From a bacterium c-19 (GTDB taxonomy: Bacteria > Bacillota_I > Bacilli_A > Erysipelotrichales > Erysipelotrichaceae), in contig QZED01000011.1 of NCBI GenBank assembly GCA_009917405.1, positions 1-48,834 on the forward strand: a stretch of 48,834 nt of DNA. Reading direction: 5' to 3'. A model generated the notes under the pieces. The model made no database searches. It saw nothing but the letters and a program-made list of their open reading frames with translations, and was not told where the DNA came from. The position numbers and the translations under genes are program-made. Shown piece by piece: positions 26,947 through 37,800 of the stretch. Positions within the stretch are counted from its first letter, which is position 1. Each line of letters starts with the position of its first letter.

Positions 26947-27516
26947 TTACACTTCCTTTGTATCTGTTTCATTCACAGCGATTTGTTCAATTAATCGCCG
27001 GACATCTTCTTTTGTCAATCCTAACATATTCATTCGTTTCCATAAAGTCTTGGCATTGCATCTTCCTATAAACAGGGTATTTCCCAGTATTTCCCGCAAA
27101 TGCGAACTGTTTGCTTGACCGTTCAGGCCAAGTGCACGGAACTCCTGTAGGGAAATTGTAGCATTTTGCAAAGGCTCATTGGTCATCAAATGTGCCAATG
27201 CTTCTTTTATATCCTGAGGCAAGGCATGTTCAACACCGACTTTCTTCGACGTTCTCGCCTTGCGCTTTTCTATAAAGGCGTTTTTACAGCCGGGTACCTG
27301 TGAATTGATCGCATTGCGAATCTTTTCTCCCGGAACATCGGGATCGGTAAAGATAATTACACCGCGGCTTCGCTGTAGCTGTCGAATCAATTCAATATGA
27401 TTTTTTGTTAAACGACAGCCCGATGTCTCTAATGTATCACAATCAAGACAGGATTGAAGCTTTTGAGTATCATGCTTACCCTCTACCACAATAATTTCTT
27501 TTATTTTCATTTTCAT
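26947..27516 (-). CDS. rnmV: Ribonuclease M5
   Basis: Toprim-domain nuclease that trims 5S rRNA precursors in Gram-positive bacteria. The 189-residue protein starts KIKEIIVVEGKHDTQKL (catalytic Glu of Toprim) and has the DxD-type FTDPDVPGEKIRNAI. The ATG at 27516 is preceded by GAGG and matches the family; upstream codons to 27600 are not protein-like and include a terminator hairpin. The order rnmV-ksgA following a 3D-domain gene is the same as in Bacillus (yabE-rnmV-ksgA). A -10-like TATAAT lies at 27532-27527. Confidence 0.92.
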   Translation of the reverse strand: MKMKIKEIIVVEGKHDTQKLQSCLDCDTLETSGCRLTKNHIELIRQLQRSRGVIIFTDPDVPGEKIRNAINSQVPGCKNAFIEKRKARTSKKVGVEHALPQDIKEALAHLMTNEPLQNATISLQEFRALGLNGQANSSHLREILGNTLFIGRCNAKTLWKRMNMLGLTKEDVRRLIEQIAVNETDTKEV

Positions 27517-27563
27517 TTTGTCAGCCTCATGATTATATTTTAACATAAGTAAGCATGCTTGAG

Positions 27564-27594
27564 AACAAAAAAACATCATTCCTGAAGAATGATG
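27564..27594 (-). terminator. Terminator upstream of rnmV
   Basis: CATCATTC and GAATGATG (27594-27587 and 27581-27574 on this strand) pair perfectly around five bases, followed by seven Ts. Confidence 0.75.
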
Positions 27595-27607
27595 CAACAA
27601 ACAAGAT

Positions 27608-27641
27608 AAAAATGCACAGTATGGAGGTTCTGTGCATTTTT
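27608..27641 (-). terminator. Bidirectional terminator, 3' end of candidate C-rich RNA
   Basis: AAAATGCACAG and CTGTGCATTTTT form an 11-bp stem with T-runs on both strands. On the minus strand the loop reads AACCTCCATA, with an anti-Shine-Dalgarno CCUCC exposed. Confidence 0.75.
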
Positions 27642-27864
27642 AAAATTATCAATCATTATTGGAGGAGAATGATTGACATAGTTTGTATGATTATCCGCTG
27701 ATTAAAACAAATATCGAGGGGGGGAAGGATATTGTTAGAATCAATCCTGTTAGCTCTATACAGGAAACAGATAATCATACGGGGTGCAGCGATTGCCTAA
27801 TCGAAGATCTTGGGGGAGAAAGGTTGAGACCATCAAAAACAATCTGCTGCGAATTTCATTAGAA
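27608..27864 (-). ncRNA. Candidate multi-hairpin regulatory RNA with C-rich loops
   Basis: Read on the minus strand, about 255 nt contain four hairpins whose loops carry C-rich segments: UCUCCCCC (stem GGUCU/AGAUC, 27831-27806, needs a G-U pair that exists only on this strand), UUCCCCCCC (AAUAUC/GAUAUU, 27733-27710), CUCCUCC (UCAAUCAUU/AAUGAUUGA, 27676-27649) and ACCUCC in the terminator loop. A further 11-bp stem joins 27685-27695 with 27770-27780, and small hairpins lie at 27746-27764 and 27790-27803. Such loops are used by Listeria LhrC and similar Gram-positive sRNAs to block Shine-Dalgarno sites. There is no convincing ORF on either strand. Expression is unproven; it could instead be the 3' UTR of the 3D-domain gene. 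Confidence 0.4.
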
Positions 27865-27870
27865 AAGCTA

Positions 27871-27899
27871 TTTAGAGAATAAATAGTGGGTGGAGACAA
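27871..27899 (-). promoter_or_regulatory. Possible promoter of the C-rich RNA
   Basis: On the minus strand TTGTCT (27899-27894), 17-bp spacer, TCTAAA (27876-27871); each hexamer matches consensus at four of six positions. A hairpin CTATTTA/TAAATAG (27886-27868) followed by CTTTTC overlaps it and may end the upstream gene. Confidence 0.3.
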
Positions 27900-27911
27900 T
27901 AGGTGCCCTAT

Positions 27912-28697
27912 TTATTTGCCGTAACGGAGTATTTTCGCCGTCGGAGTGGATCCATCGTAATTAATAAGATTCACATTTTGTTCACTACCGATGTATAAAT
28001 CGACATGGTTGCCGGTAATCGCACCGCCACGATCGAGAACAATACATTTAATCGGCTGATCGGGTGATAAACCCATGCCGCTGTATCCATGATTGGATAT
28101 TTCAACGATCGAATAAAACGGAACGCTCGCATCCATCGCAATAATATAATAACCATCATAAGTTAAACCGCTTTGCCAAGTACCGTCGCTCTGCATAACT
28201 CCCCAAGCGGGATTCAGCTGAACGCCAACCGCTGTATTACCGGTGCCATCTTCTCTGACGTTGCATCCATAACAGTCTACACCGTACAACGTTGTTTTGA
28301 TCTCAAAAGCCGCATCTGCCGATACCGCAGGTTCTTCCTGCACAGTATTCACTTCTACAGCTTCGATTTCCGGTTCAGGTTCTGGTGCTTGATACTGTTC
28401 CGCCTTGCTGGTATCCGCAAGCATTTGGAACACATCCTTTACCGAATCTTCTTGGATTAGCTTTTTGTTTAACTTCTTCGCTGTCGCATATGTTCTCACT
28501 TCATTTTTCAATGAAAAATTAGGTTGATTTTCCATATGCAGAGATAATAAATCATTTTCTCTTTGTGTCAGTTTTGATATCACGGTATTAGATACCGGAT
28601 TGGTATTAACCATTGCTCCGTCTGCGGACATGTCACCGGCACATCCGGAAAGAGCGAAAACCATGATCAGAAAAGCACTTATTCTTTTCAGTTTCAT
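27912..28697 (-). CDS. 3D-domain lipoprotein (YabE/YocH-like)
   Basis: A 261-residue lipoprotein: signal peptide and lipobox ALSGC (Cys near residue 19), a Lys/Glu-rich helical spacer, an acidic Pro/Glu-rich linker (about 105-135), then a C-terminal 3D domain (about 150-261) with VEISNHGYSGMGLSP, CIVLDRGGAITGNHVDLYIGS, the conserved aspartates of the double-psi beta-barrel found in RpfB/YabE/MltA-type peptidoglycan enzymes. It is probably a cell-wall lytic enzyme on the outer face of the membrane. Placement before rnmV equals yabE in Bacillus. A consensus sigma-A promoter and AAAGGAGG precede it. Confidence 0.85.
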   Translation of the reverse strand: MKLKRISAFLIMVFALSGCAGDMSADGAMVNTNPVSNTVISKLTQRENDLLSLHMENQPNFSLKNEVRTYATAKKLNKKLIQEDSVKDVFQMLADTSKAEQYQAPEPEPEIEAVEVNTVQEEPAVSADAAFEIKTTLYGVDCYGCNVREDGTGNTAVGVQLNPAWGVMQSDGTWQSGLTYDGYYIIAMDASVPFYSIVEISNHGYSGMGLSPDQPIKCIVLDRGGAITGNHVDLYIGSEQNVNLINYDGSTPTAKILRYGK

Positions 28698-28726
28698 AAA
28701 TTTCCTCCTTTTACGGCACGTCGCTT

Positions 28727-28755
28727 ATTCTATCATATGAATTTCAGCTTGTCAA
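28727..28755 (-). promoter_or_regulatory. Promoter of the 3D-domain lipoprotein gene
   Basis: On the minus strand TTGACA (28755-28750), 17-bp spacer, TAGAAT (28732-28727). Confidence 0.8.
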
Positions 28756-29171
28756 ACTTTCTTTTTTTTGCACGCCTTCTATCACCTATTTTATACCGTT
28801 ATGCTTTAGTTTATACATGAATTGATTTTTGTAATATTATCTAAGCCTATTGAATCGCCGTTTAGCAAAGATTCATAAGTAATTAAGAATCATGCATCAG
28901 TTATGAAAACATTTTATTTTATAACAAGTTGTGCCTGTTGATTATTACACATTAAATACATAATATACGATTATTATGCGCTTATTTACTGTTTAAGAAA
29001 AGATTGCTTGATTGTGAATGTAACCGTTTAACCAAAAGCGATCATTAACAGGTCAATGTTTTCTTAACGCTTATATGCATGGGTATGATTACCGTAACTG
29101 CTTTTAAGATAAAATGCTTTTCTGCGTACAAGTGCTTTGTGTAAGACTTAAGAAAGCTTACTTTTCTGCCG
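28756..29171. other. Gene-free interval, about 415 bp
   Basis: Between the 3D-domain gene promoter and the end of the M50 protease gene. No ORF, RNA family or strong repeat is recognised, and no ydaO-type c-di-AMP riboswitch is present although such genes sometimes carry one. Confidence 0.4.
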
Positions 29172-29948
29172 CTATCGACTCGCAAAAAAATTTTTCAAAA
29201 AATTGATCAGCTCTGTAAATTCATCAGGTATGACAATCTGCGGAAGCAGTGCATCCCGATACTCGATCGACATGACAATCATCAACCCGCTTAATAAGAC
29301 AGTTGCGGACAGATAGACGATAAAGATCGCTGCTTTGGATTCATGTCCGATGTGAAAGATGCGCTCCAAGCGATTTGCACGACGCATTTTTAAGACATCG
29401 TGAATAATATAGATAATAAACAAAGCCTGCGCATAAATCATAAGCTGATCGTCTGTTAAAACAATGATGCTGTAGATCACAAAGGGTATCAGAATCAACG
29501 GAAAATAATAATAAGTTCCTGCGATCACCTTTCCGCCGTCAAAGGGGTTTAAGGGCAAAAGATTCATAAGCGATACAATACCCGCAAAGAAACTCAACCA
29601 TAGAAATGTTTGATTTTTCAAAAAGTAGAACAAAAAGAAATAAATAAGGGCATTTAATAACCCAAACAGCGGACCGCTCATAGCGATGACGGCATTTTCT
29701 TTCACAGTCGTTTGATCCAGTATTTGAATATACGCACCAAACGGAGTAAAGCCGCCAAAGCGTACCTGAGCACCGTAGCTTTTGGCACTGATGATATGTC
29801 CACTCTCATGAATGATTAACATTACGATATAGCCGAGCGCAAATAACGGATTGACAAATACAGAAAGTATCGCAACAGTAAAAAGCACCACGAAGATATT
29901 CATGATCCATTTGCCGATATTCCAGTCTTTAAATATGGAATTTTGCAT
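29172..29948 (-). CDS. Site-2-protease family membrane metalloprotease (M50)
   Basis: A 258-residue polytopic protein with the zinc motif HESGH (47-51) in the second hydrophobic segment and the third ligand in LLPLNPFDGGKV, plus AMSGPLFGLLNAL typical of SpoIVFB-like minimal site-2 proteases. Likely cleaves membrane-bound substrates inside the bilayer; the substrate is unknown. The start at 29948 follows AAAGGTGA; a longer reading to 30077 gives a non-homologous extension. It stands alone, with no PDZ domain, so it is not RseP-like. Confidence 0.85.
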   Translation of the reverse strand: MQNSIFKDWNIGKWIMNIFVVLFTVAILSVFVNPLFALGYIVMLIIHESGHIISAKSYGAQVRFGGFTPFGAYIQILDQTTVKENAVIAMSGPLFGLLNALIYFFLFYFLKNQTFLWLSFFAGIVSLMNLLPLNPFDGGKVIAGTYYYFPLILIPFVIYSIIVLTDDQLMIYAQALFIIYIIHDVLKMRRANRLERIFHIGHESKAAIFIVYLSATVLLSGLMIVMSIEYRDALLPQIVIPDEFTELINFLKNFFASR

Positions 29949-30052
29949 ATTATCACCTTTTTCAATTATATCATTTTTTCTTTCGCTTGGGTATCCTTTT
30001 CCGTCTTCCTTTATTTGGGAAAAGATTCTTACACATAAAAAGAAGGAAAAAC

Positions 30053-30086
30053 AAAAAAAACTAAAGCCGCATATCACAGACTTTAG
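30053..30086 (-). terminator. Terminator of the pur operon
   Basis: On the minus strand CTAAAG and CTTTAG (30086-30081 and 30066-30061) pair, followed by eight Ts. Confidence 0.7.
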
Positions 30087-30114
30087 CTTTTCATGATCAT
30101 AGTTTATTAATTTG

Positions 30115-30178
30115 AAGCATCTTGCGGCTGATAATACTTCCTTATATTATAAGGGACCAATAAGAATCCAAGATGCTT
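30115..30178 (-). repeat. Long inverted repeat in the purH 3' untranslated region
   Basis: AAGCATCTTG (30115-30124) and CAAGATGCTT (30169-30178) are perfect 10-bp complements; inside lies the palindrome CCTTATAtTATAAGG (30140-30154). It could be an RNA stabiliser or degradation block at the end of the pur mRNA. Confidence 0.5.
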
Positions 30179-30214
30179 AGTCATTTGTTTGTTAAATGCA
30201 CAGAGCGTTCAAGC

Positions 30215-31747
30215 TTAATGTTTGAAATGACGAATACCGGTATAGACCATCGCAATACCATGCTTATCGCATTCATCCACAGATAACTGATCCTTGATAG
30301 ATCCACCCGGCTGAATAATTGCAGTAACGCCTGCCTTTGCGGCTGCTTCTACTGTATCCGGCATCGGGAAGAAGGCATCGGAACCCATCACTGATCCGCT
30401 TGCTTTCTCCTGCGCCTGTTCAATCGCTATTTTAGCGGCACCGACACGGTTCATCTGACCGGCACCGACACCGATTGTCATATTGTCTTTTACTAATACG
30501 ATCGCATTGGATTTTACATGCTTTACGACTTTCCAAGCGAATAACAGCTGTTCAATTTCTGCTTCACTCGGCTGCCGTTTTGTAACGCAAGTGAGATCCT
30601 GTGCGGTAATGTTTTTCGCATCAATATCCTGAACCAATAAACCGTCATTGACATTGGTCACTTTCAAGGATGTGCTTGGCTCTAATGTTGTATCTAATGT
30701 CATCAAACGAATGTTTTTCTTCTGAGATAAGATTGCGAATGCTTCATCACTGAATGACGGCGCAATAATGATTTCAAGGAAGATCTTGGAAAGCTTTTGT
30801 GCAACTGCTTCATTGACTTGCTCATTCATCGCAACAATACCGCCGAAAATGGAAACCGGATCTGCCTCATATGCTTTATCCCATGCATCTTCAATCGTTT
30901 TACCGATACCGACACCGCATGGATTCATATGCTTTAAGCCGACTACGGCACACTGTCCACTGAATTCCTTTAAGATTTCAATCGCAGCATTTCCATCTTG
31001 GATATTATTATAGGAAAGCTCCTTACCGTGAAGCTGTTTGGCATTTGCCAAAGAGTACTGCGGTTTCATATTCTGATAGAACGCAGCTTCCTGATGCGGA
31101 TTTTCACCATAACGCAGATCCTGTACTTTATCAAAGGTCATCGTATAGCTTTCCGGGAATTTCTCACCGGTTTTCTTTGTTAAATAATCCGCAATCATCG
31201 CATCGTAGCGAGCGGTATGGCGGAACACCTTGGCAGCCAAGGCTTCTCTTGTATCAAGATTGGTTTCTCCTTGTTCACGCAGTTCCTTTAACACCGCTTC
31301 ATAATCATTCGGATCACAGATAACAGGAATATAACGATAGTTTTTAGAAGCACTTCGCAACATGGAAGGACCGCCGATATCGATGTTCTCGATGATTTCC
31401 TCATGAGAAACCCCTTGTTTCTGTACTGTTTCCTTAAATGGATACAGATTGACACATACAAGATCGATATAATCAATATTATGATCCTTTAATGCCTGTA
31501 CATGCGTTTCATTATCTCTGACACATAACAAGGCCCCGTGTACATTCGGATGCAGTGTCTTAACACGCCCGTCCATAATTTCCGGAAAGCCGGTTACATC
31601 GGAAATGGAAATAGTGGAAATACCTGCGGCTTCTAAAGTCTTTTTAGTACCGCCTGTTGAAATGATTTCATAACCGAGTTCCGCAAGACCGGAAACAAAC
31701 TCAACCAGATTTGTTTTATCTGAAACACTTACCAATGCTCGTTTCAT
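30215..31747 (-). CDS. purH: Bifunctional AICAR transformylase / IMP cyclohydrolase
   Basis: The last two steps of IMP synthesis. The 510-residue protein has the N-terminal MGS-like cyclohydrolase domain ([25 protein letters not shown]) and the transformylase domain with the LKHMNPCGVGIG motif. Normal length. AAGGAG before the ATG lies within the end of purN, whose stop overlaps by four bases. Last gene of the minus-strand pur operon; uses 10-formyl-THF made by fhs. Confidence 0.96.
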   Translation of the reverse strand: MKRALVSVSDKTNLVEFVSGLAELGYEIISTGGTKKTLEAAGISTISISDVTGFPEIMDGRVKTLHPNVHGALLCVRDNETHVQALKDHNIDYIDLVCVNLYPFKETVQKQGVSHEEIIENIDIGGPSMLRSASKNYRYIPVICDPNDYEAVLKELREQGETNLDTREALAAKVFRHTARYDAMIADYLTKKTGEKFPESYTMTFDKVQDLRYGENPHQEAAFYQNMKPQYSLANAKQLHGKELSYNNIQDGNAAIEILKEFSGQCAVVGLKHMNPCGVGIGKTIEDAWDKAYEADPVSIFGGIVAMNEQVNEAVAQKLSKIFLEIIIAPSFSDEAFAILSQKKNIRLMTLDTTLEPSTSLKVTNVNDGLLVQDIDAKNITAQDLTCVTKRQPSEAEIEQLLFAWKVVKHVKSNAIVLVKDNMTIGVGAGQMNRVGAAKIAIEQAQEKASGSVMGSDAFFPMPDTVEAAAKAGVTAIIQPGGSIKDQLSVDECDKHGIAMVYTGIRHFKH

Positions 31748-32337
31748 ACTGATTCTCCTTCTTTTTTAATTTTATCTACAACCATTTGAATCGCTTTGGG
31801 AAACAACTCATACTCCAAGGCATGTACATGTTCCTCTAATGTTTCCAAAGACCATGCCGGATCAATCGTCATTTTTTCCTGATAGATGATTTCTCCGGTA
31901 TCAACACCTTCATCGACATAATGTACGGTAACTCCGGTATAGCTGACTCTTGCCTCGAACGCATCTTGAATACTGTGAGCACCGGGAAACTGCGGCAAAT
32001 AAGCCGGATGCAGATTCATGATTCGATACGGAAACGCCTGAAGCAATACTTCGCCGATAAAGCGCATATAGCCGGCAAGTACAATCAGGTCTATTTCATA
32101 TTCCCTAAGCTTTGAGAGAATAAAGCTTTCATATTCTGCTTTATTTGCATAAGCCTTCGGATTCACATATAAATAGGGTATATTCAGCTTTTTTGCTCGT
32201 TCACATGCATATGCGTGTTCCTTGTCTACAACCAAAAGCTTACATGTTGCTTCCGTGATCTTACCGCTAAGCAAAGCTTGTACGATATTCTCAAAATTTG
32301 ATCCGTTTCCGCTCGCAAATACTGCCAAGTTTACCAT
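31744..32337 (-). CDS. purN: Phosphoribosylglycinamide formyltransferase
   Basis: Folate-dependent GAR formylation, step 3. The 197-residue protein has [11 protein letters not shown] (phosphate binding), the catalytic asparagine and histidine in [22 protein letters not shown] and the aspartate in [13 protein letters not shown]. The ATG at 32337 overlaps the purM stop and its own stop overlaps purH, so translation is coupled. Confidence 0.95.
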   Translation of the reverse strand: MVNLAVFASGNGSNFENIVQALLSGKITEATCKLLVVDKEHAYACERAKKLNIPYLYVNPKAYANKAEYESFILSKLREYEIDLIVLAGYMRFIGEVLLQAFPYRIMNLHPAYLPQFPGAHSIQDAFEARVSYTGVTVHYVDEGVDTGEIIYQEKMTIDPAWSLETLEEHVHALEYELFPKAIQMVVDKIKKEGESV

Positions 32338-33362
32338 ACAAGATCAACGCTTCCGCTGTCGGTTATTTCTCCGATGATATATGCAGGTTCATTAAGTGCT
32401 GCCAGCTGTTTCATCGTTTCATCGACATCTTCACTTTCCACTGCCAAGATAAAGCCGATTCCCATATTGAATACATTTGCCATTTCATTGCCGTCAATCT
32501 TTCCGGTTTCGGCAATAAAATCAAATATTTTCGGTCTCGGGAAGGAATTCATGTTGATTGTAACACCTTGTCCTTCCTGCAACATACGCGGTACATTTTC
32601 ATAAAAACCGCCGCCGGTAATATGGCTCATGCCCTTAATATTGATATGATTTAACAGATGCTTGATCGTTTTTACATAAATGCGGGTCGGTGTCAGTAAA
32701 ACATCACCCAATACTTCATTATCCAATGCTTCAAAGCGATCATGCGGATTCAGCTTCGCATCTTTAAATAAAACTTTACGCACCAGTGAAAAACCGTTAC
32801 TGTGAACTCCGCTGCTCGCTAAACCGATGAGTACTTGTCCGCTTTTGGTGGATTGTCCGTCTAACAGCTTGCTTTTTTCAACTGCACCGACACAGAAGCC
32901 GGCAATGTCATAATGATTATGAGCATACATATCAGGCATTTCTGCCGTTTCGCCGCCGATCAAGGCACATTCTGCCTGTACACAACCGTCAGCTACTCCC
33001 TTAACCAGCTGTTCAATGCGTTTCGGCTCATTTTTGCCTACTGCTAAATAATCTAAGAAGAAAATCGGCATTGCGCCTTGTACCAGCACATCATTGACAC
33101 ACATTGCCACCGCATCAATACCTACGGTATCGTGACGATCCATTTCAAATGCCATCATTAATTTTGTACCGACACCATCGGTTCCGGATACAAGCACCGG
33201 TTCCTTTAAGCCTAATTGACTTAAATCAAACATGCCGCCGAAAGCACCTATGGAGTCCATTGCGCCCTTTACCTTAGTACGAGCCACGTGGCTTTTAATT
33301 AAACGTACACTTTCATATCCGGCTTCTAAATCAACGCCGGCTTCACGATATTTATTACTCAT
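32331..33362 (-). CDS. purM: Phosphoribosylformylglycinamidine cyclo-ligase (AIR synthetase)
   Basis: Closes the imidazole ring, step 5. The 343-residue protein has the family motifs [33 protein letters not shown] and [12 protein letters not shown], and [18 protein letters not shown]. Starts inside the purF stop and ends overlapping purN. Confidence 0.96.
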   Translation of the reverse strand: MSNKYREAGVDLEAGYESVRLIKSHVARTKVKGAMDSIGAFGGMFDLSQLGLKEPVLVSGTDGVGTKLMMAFEMDRHDTVGIDAVAMCVNDVLVQGAMPIFFLDYLAVGKNEPKRIEQLVKGVADGCVQAECALIGGETAEMPDMYAHNHYDIAGFCVGAVEKSKLLDGQSTKSGQVLIGLASSGVHSNGFSLVRKVLFKDAKLNPHDRFEALDNEVLGDVLLTPTRIYVKTIKHLLNHINIKGMSHITGGGFYENVPRMLQEGQGVTINMNSFPRPKIFDFIAETGKIDGNEMANVFNMGIGFILAVESEDVDETMKQLAALNEPAYIIGEITDSGSVDLVW

Positions 33363-34785
33363 GATTTTTCTCCTTTTCTAAAATTTCCCCATAGCTGAAC
33401 AGCTTAGTCGGATAGATGCCGTCGAAGCAGGAAACACAAAGATCTGGGGTGCCAAATGCTTTTTTCATCTGGTCGATCTCTAAGAAACGCAAAGAATCGG
33501 CGTTGATGAATTTACATACCTCTTCCGTTGACAGATGCGCAGAAATCAACTCATCATAAGTAGAGGTATCTACTCCATAGAAACATGGACAACGGAAATT
33601 TGGTGAAGCGATGCGCACATGTACCTCTGTAGCACCGGCTTCTTTTAACAGTTGAACGATACGCTTTGAGGTAGTACCGCGGACAATCGAGTCATCAATC
33701 ATAAAGACGCGCTTGCCTTGCACAATACTGCGAATCGCAGACAGCTTCATGCGGACTCCGCGTTCTCTTTGTTTTTGTGTAGGCTGAATAAAGGTACGTC
33801 CAACATAGCGATTTTTAATCAAACCGATTTCATACGGAAGACCACTTTCTTCCGAGAAACCGATTGCGGCTGATAATGAGGAATCAGGCACACCGATAAC
33901 AATATCACCTTCAACATCTTCCATTTTCGCTAATGCACGTCCTGATAAACGACGTGCCGTATGTACATTGATGCCGTCAATAGTTGAATCCGGTCGGGCA
34001 AAGTAAATATATTCCATCGCACACATTTTCTTTTGCGTGTGCTCTGTATAAAAGAAGCTTTTTAGCGGTTCACCGCCGTCATCGGCAATACGGATAATTT
34101 CTCCCGGTTCTACATCACGGATATATTGAGCACCGACAATATCGAAGGCACAAGTTTCTGAGCTGACACAATAGCCGCCGTCTTCTAAGGAAGCGATTGC
34201 CAAGGGGCGCAAACCGTTATGATCTCTTACCGCATACATACAGTCCTTTGTCATGATAATAAAGGCGAATGCACCCTCTAAATGACGACAAGCCTTCATG
34301 ATTTTTTCCACAAAGCTGCCACTTTCTCGCTGAATCCAATGCGCTAACATCTCACTGTCACTTTCGCCCTGAAAAATGCTGCCCATGACTTCAAGCTCTT
34401 CTTTTAATTCTTTAGCATTAACGATTTGACCGTTATGAGCGACCGCAAAATGTCCGGTATGCGCTCTTACCATAATCGGCTGTACATTTTCAATCTGATT
34501 GGAATCTTCTTTTGAATAGCGTACATGTCCCAATGCATGCTTACCGGGAAGTTGTTCGATAATCTGTGGATTAAATACCTCGGTCAATAATCCTTTATCT
34601 TTATAACAGGTGATTGTTTCACCATCGCTTGCCGCAATACCGGCTGCTTCCTGTCCGCGATGCTGGAGCGCATGCAGACCGAAATAGGTCATGGACGCTG
34701 CCTGATCGGATACATTATATATACCGAACACACCGCATTCCTCATTGATTTTATTCGCTGTCAAATAATCGTTTTCCATTTCCAT
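33355..34785 (-). CDS. purF: Amidophosphoribosyltransferase
   Basis: Commits PRPP to purine synthesis. The 476-residue protein is of the Bacillus type: a 16-residue propeptide before the N-terminal nucleophile C17 ([10 protein letters not shown]), the glutaminase domain, the PRPP loop [16 protein letters not shown] and cysteines (MCAMEY, CPCFYG, CVSCFDG) expected to hold a 4Fe-4S cluster. AAAGGAG lies 10 bases before the ATG; an ATG two codons later is an alternative. It follows purL by 15 bases. Confidence 0.96.
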   Translation of the reverse strand: MEMENDYLTANKINEECGVFGIYNVSDQAASMTYFGLHALQHRGQEAAGIAASDGETITCYKDKGLLTEVFNPQIIEQLPGKHALGHVRYSKEDSNQIENVQPIMVRAHTGHFAVAHNGQIVNAKELKEELEVMGSIFQGESDSEMLAHWIQRESGSFVEKIMKACRHLEGAFAFIIMTKDCMYAVRDHNGLRPLAIASLEDGGYCVSSETCAFDIVGAQYIRDVEPGEIIRIADDGGEPLKSFFYTEHTQKKMCAMEYIYFARPDSTIDGINVHTARRLSGRALAKMEDVEGDIVIGVPDSSLSAAIGFSEESGLPYEIGLIKNRYVGRTFIQPTQKQRERGVRMKLSAIRSIVQGKRVFMIDDSIVRGTTSKRIVQLLKEAGATEVHVRIASPNFRCPCFYGVDTSTYDELISAHLSTEEVCKFINADSLRFLEIDQMKKAFGTPDLCVSCFDGIYPTKLFSYGEILEKEKNHE

Positions 34786-34800
34786 AGCTTTGCTTCTCCT

Positions 34801-37800
34801 TTATTTCTTTTTGAAGTAATTTACACCGTTTTCGATAATACTTTGAAGTTTATCACCTTCAATATTTTGGAACAAGCCGTCCTCATATCGTTCACAATGT
34901 CCCATTTTACCTAGGATGCGTCCGTCCTCACTTGTAATACCTTCGATTGCCAAGGTACTGCCGTTGAGGTTATAGCGTCCGTTCATTGTCGGATCGCCGT
35001 CAAGATCCACATACTGTGTCGCAACCTGTCCATTTTCAAATAGCTTTTTGGCTGTTTCTTCATCACAGACGAATTTTCCTTCCCCATGACTCATCGCAAC
35101 ACTGTGCAGTTTACCCGGTTTGAAGGAAGACAACCACGGTGATTTATTGGAAGCCACTCGTGTATATGCGATATGTGATACATGACGATTAATATCATTA
35201 CGGAACAATGTCGGTGAAGCCTCGTTCAGTTTTTCAATATCACCGTAAGGCAACAGTCCGGATTTAATTAAGGCTTGGAATCCGTTACAGATTCCCAAAA
35301 TCAAACCGTCATTTTTTAACAGTGTTTGTACAGCTGTGTTGACCTTTGGATTACTCAGCACGCTGGCGATAAATTTTCCGCTTCCATCCGGCTCATCACC
35401 GCTGGAGAAACCGCCGACCAGCATCAGTATTTGTGCATCGGCAATTTTACTGCTCAATTCATTAATACTGCGTTCGATTGCCGCTACATTCAGATTGTTA
35501 AAGACGTAAATTTCAGCGTCAGCACCGGCACGGGTAAATTGCTGCATCGTGTCGTATTCGCAGTTTTGCCCAGGGAATACCGGTATGATCACTTTGGGTT
35601 TATCAATCGTTTGCTTTGCTGTTTTGCGTTCGTTCGCTTTATAGAGCGGAGTATCGATCTTACCTAAATCAGTATTGACTGCCATCGGATAAATGTCCGC
35701 ATAGCGTTCGCACCAAACCTCGATCGCTTCCTCACAGGAAAGCCAAATATCATTGATCGAGATGCGCTCATCATCGGTTGTGCGTCCTAACAGAATAAAA
35801 GCAGGATCATTAATTTCCGTATTGCTTTCTACTACGATGGAACCGATAGATAAGTCATACAGTGCTTCATCGGTTGTTACTTTAATTCCAATGTGATTTC
35901 CGAAGCTCATTTTTGCGAGTGCTTCTGCCAAGCCGCCGAATTTTACCGTCGCTGCGGCAATGATATTTTTATTTATTATATTTTGGTAAACCTTTTCAAA
36001 GTTGGTTTTGCATTCCTCATAGTTCGGCGTATGATCCGCATTGGCATGATGCTTCACATAGTAAATATAGCTTCCCGGCTTTTTAAAAGCTGCCGAGGTG
36101 ATATGCTCAACATTCTGGGTCGTTACCGCAAAGGTAATCAGGGTAGGCGGTACGCTGATATCGTTAAAGGTCCCCGACATGGAATCCTTGCCACCGATGG
36201 ATGGTGTTTCAAATGCCATTTCCGCTTCTATTAAGCCTAACAGTGCCTGCATCGGCTTACCCCATTTTTCCGGATCGTTTTGTAAACGCTCAAAGTATTC
36301 TTGATTCGTTAAACGACAGCGCTTATAATCAGCGCCTAATGCCGTTACTCTTGCCAATGCCTCAACGACGGAATAAGACGCAGAAAGGTAAGGGGAGTAT
36401 TGTGCAAGATCGGGATGATAACCGTGTGTCATAATCGAGCAAGTGTTGGTAAAGCCGAATACGGGCAGCTTTTGTACCGAACCCTCTTCTTCGCTAAGTT
36501 GATATTTTCCGCCCCACGGCATTAATACGGTTGATTTTCCGATGGAAGCATCAAACATTTCTGACAAGCCGATTTGTGATGCGACGTTGTCTTTGCGAAG
36601 CATCTCTTTGAAGGCATCGTTGCCATTAACTTTAATATCACTGTGGAATGGATCTTTGCTTTGCTTTAATGCTTTGATATGTACAGTTTGTTCACCGCGT
36701 ACACCGTTGGTGTCTAAGAAGGCTCGTGAAATATTAACAATCTCTTTCCCCTGAAAGCTCATAACGAGACGCGGCTCTGCAGTTACGGTTGCTACTACGC
36801 AGGAATCAAGATTTTCCGCATAGGCAAGCTGTTTGAATTCTTCAAAGCTTTCCGGTTCAATTAATACAGCCATACGTTCCTGGGATTCTGAAATCGCGAG
36901 TTCTGTGCCGCTAAGTCCGCTGTATTTTACCGGTACCTTGTCTAAATCAATGCGCAATCCGTCAGCGATTTCGCCGACTGCGACACTGACTCCACCGGCA
37001 CCGAAGTCATTTGCTTTTTTGATTAAACGTGTTGCCTGCGGATTACGGAATAAACGCTGTAGCTTACGCTCAATCGGCGCATTTCCTTTTTGTACCTCGC
37101 TGGAGCATTTGGTCAATGAGGTGTCATTATGTTCTTTTGAGGATCCGGTCGCACCGCCGACACCGTCTCGTCCAGTCGCACCACCTATTAATACAACAAT
37201 ATCTCCGGGCTGCGGTTTTTTGCGGATGACATTTGCTTTCGGTGCAGCACCAACTACGGCACCGACTTCCATTCGCTTCGCTACGTATCCTTCATGATAG
37301 ATTTCTTTTACATAAGTAGTTGCCAATCCGATTTGATTTCCGTAAGAGGAATACCCGGCAGCTGCTCCCTTGGAAATTCTGCTTTGCGGCAGCTTATTGG
37401 GAAGTGCATCTTTAATATCTTTTGTAATATCACCGGCTCCGGTAATACGCATTGCCTGATACACATAGCTGCGCCCTGACAGCGGATCGCGAATCGCTCC
37501 GCCGATACATGTTGACGCACCGCCGAACGGCTCGATTTCAGTCGGATGGTTATGCGTTTCGTTTTTGAACATCAACAGCCAGTCCTGCATTTCTCCGTCC
37601 ACATCAACCTTAATTTCAATACTACAGGCATTGATTTCATCGCTGATCTCCATGTCATCCAGTTTGCCGTCTATGCGCAGTGCTTTGCCGGCAATCGTTG
37701 CCATATCCATCAATGTCATAACCTTTTTGTTGCCGTGCACCTTTTCGCGCAGTTCTAAATATTGCTCATATGCTTTTTGAATATGTTCCTGCATATCCTC

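Noticed and set aside
27661..27860. Short plus-strand ORFs with GGAGG-like starts
   Set aside because: The purine-rich segments lie inside hairpin loops at poor distance from start codons; the complementary C-rich loops on the minus strand explain the pattern better.
28756..29171. c-di-AMP (ydaO) riboswitch before the 3D-domain gene
   Set aside because: No conserved ydaO core is visible and the gene's consensus promoter lies only 30 bases before the start codon, leaving no room for it.
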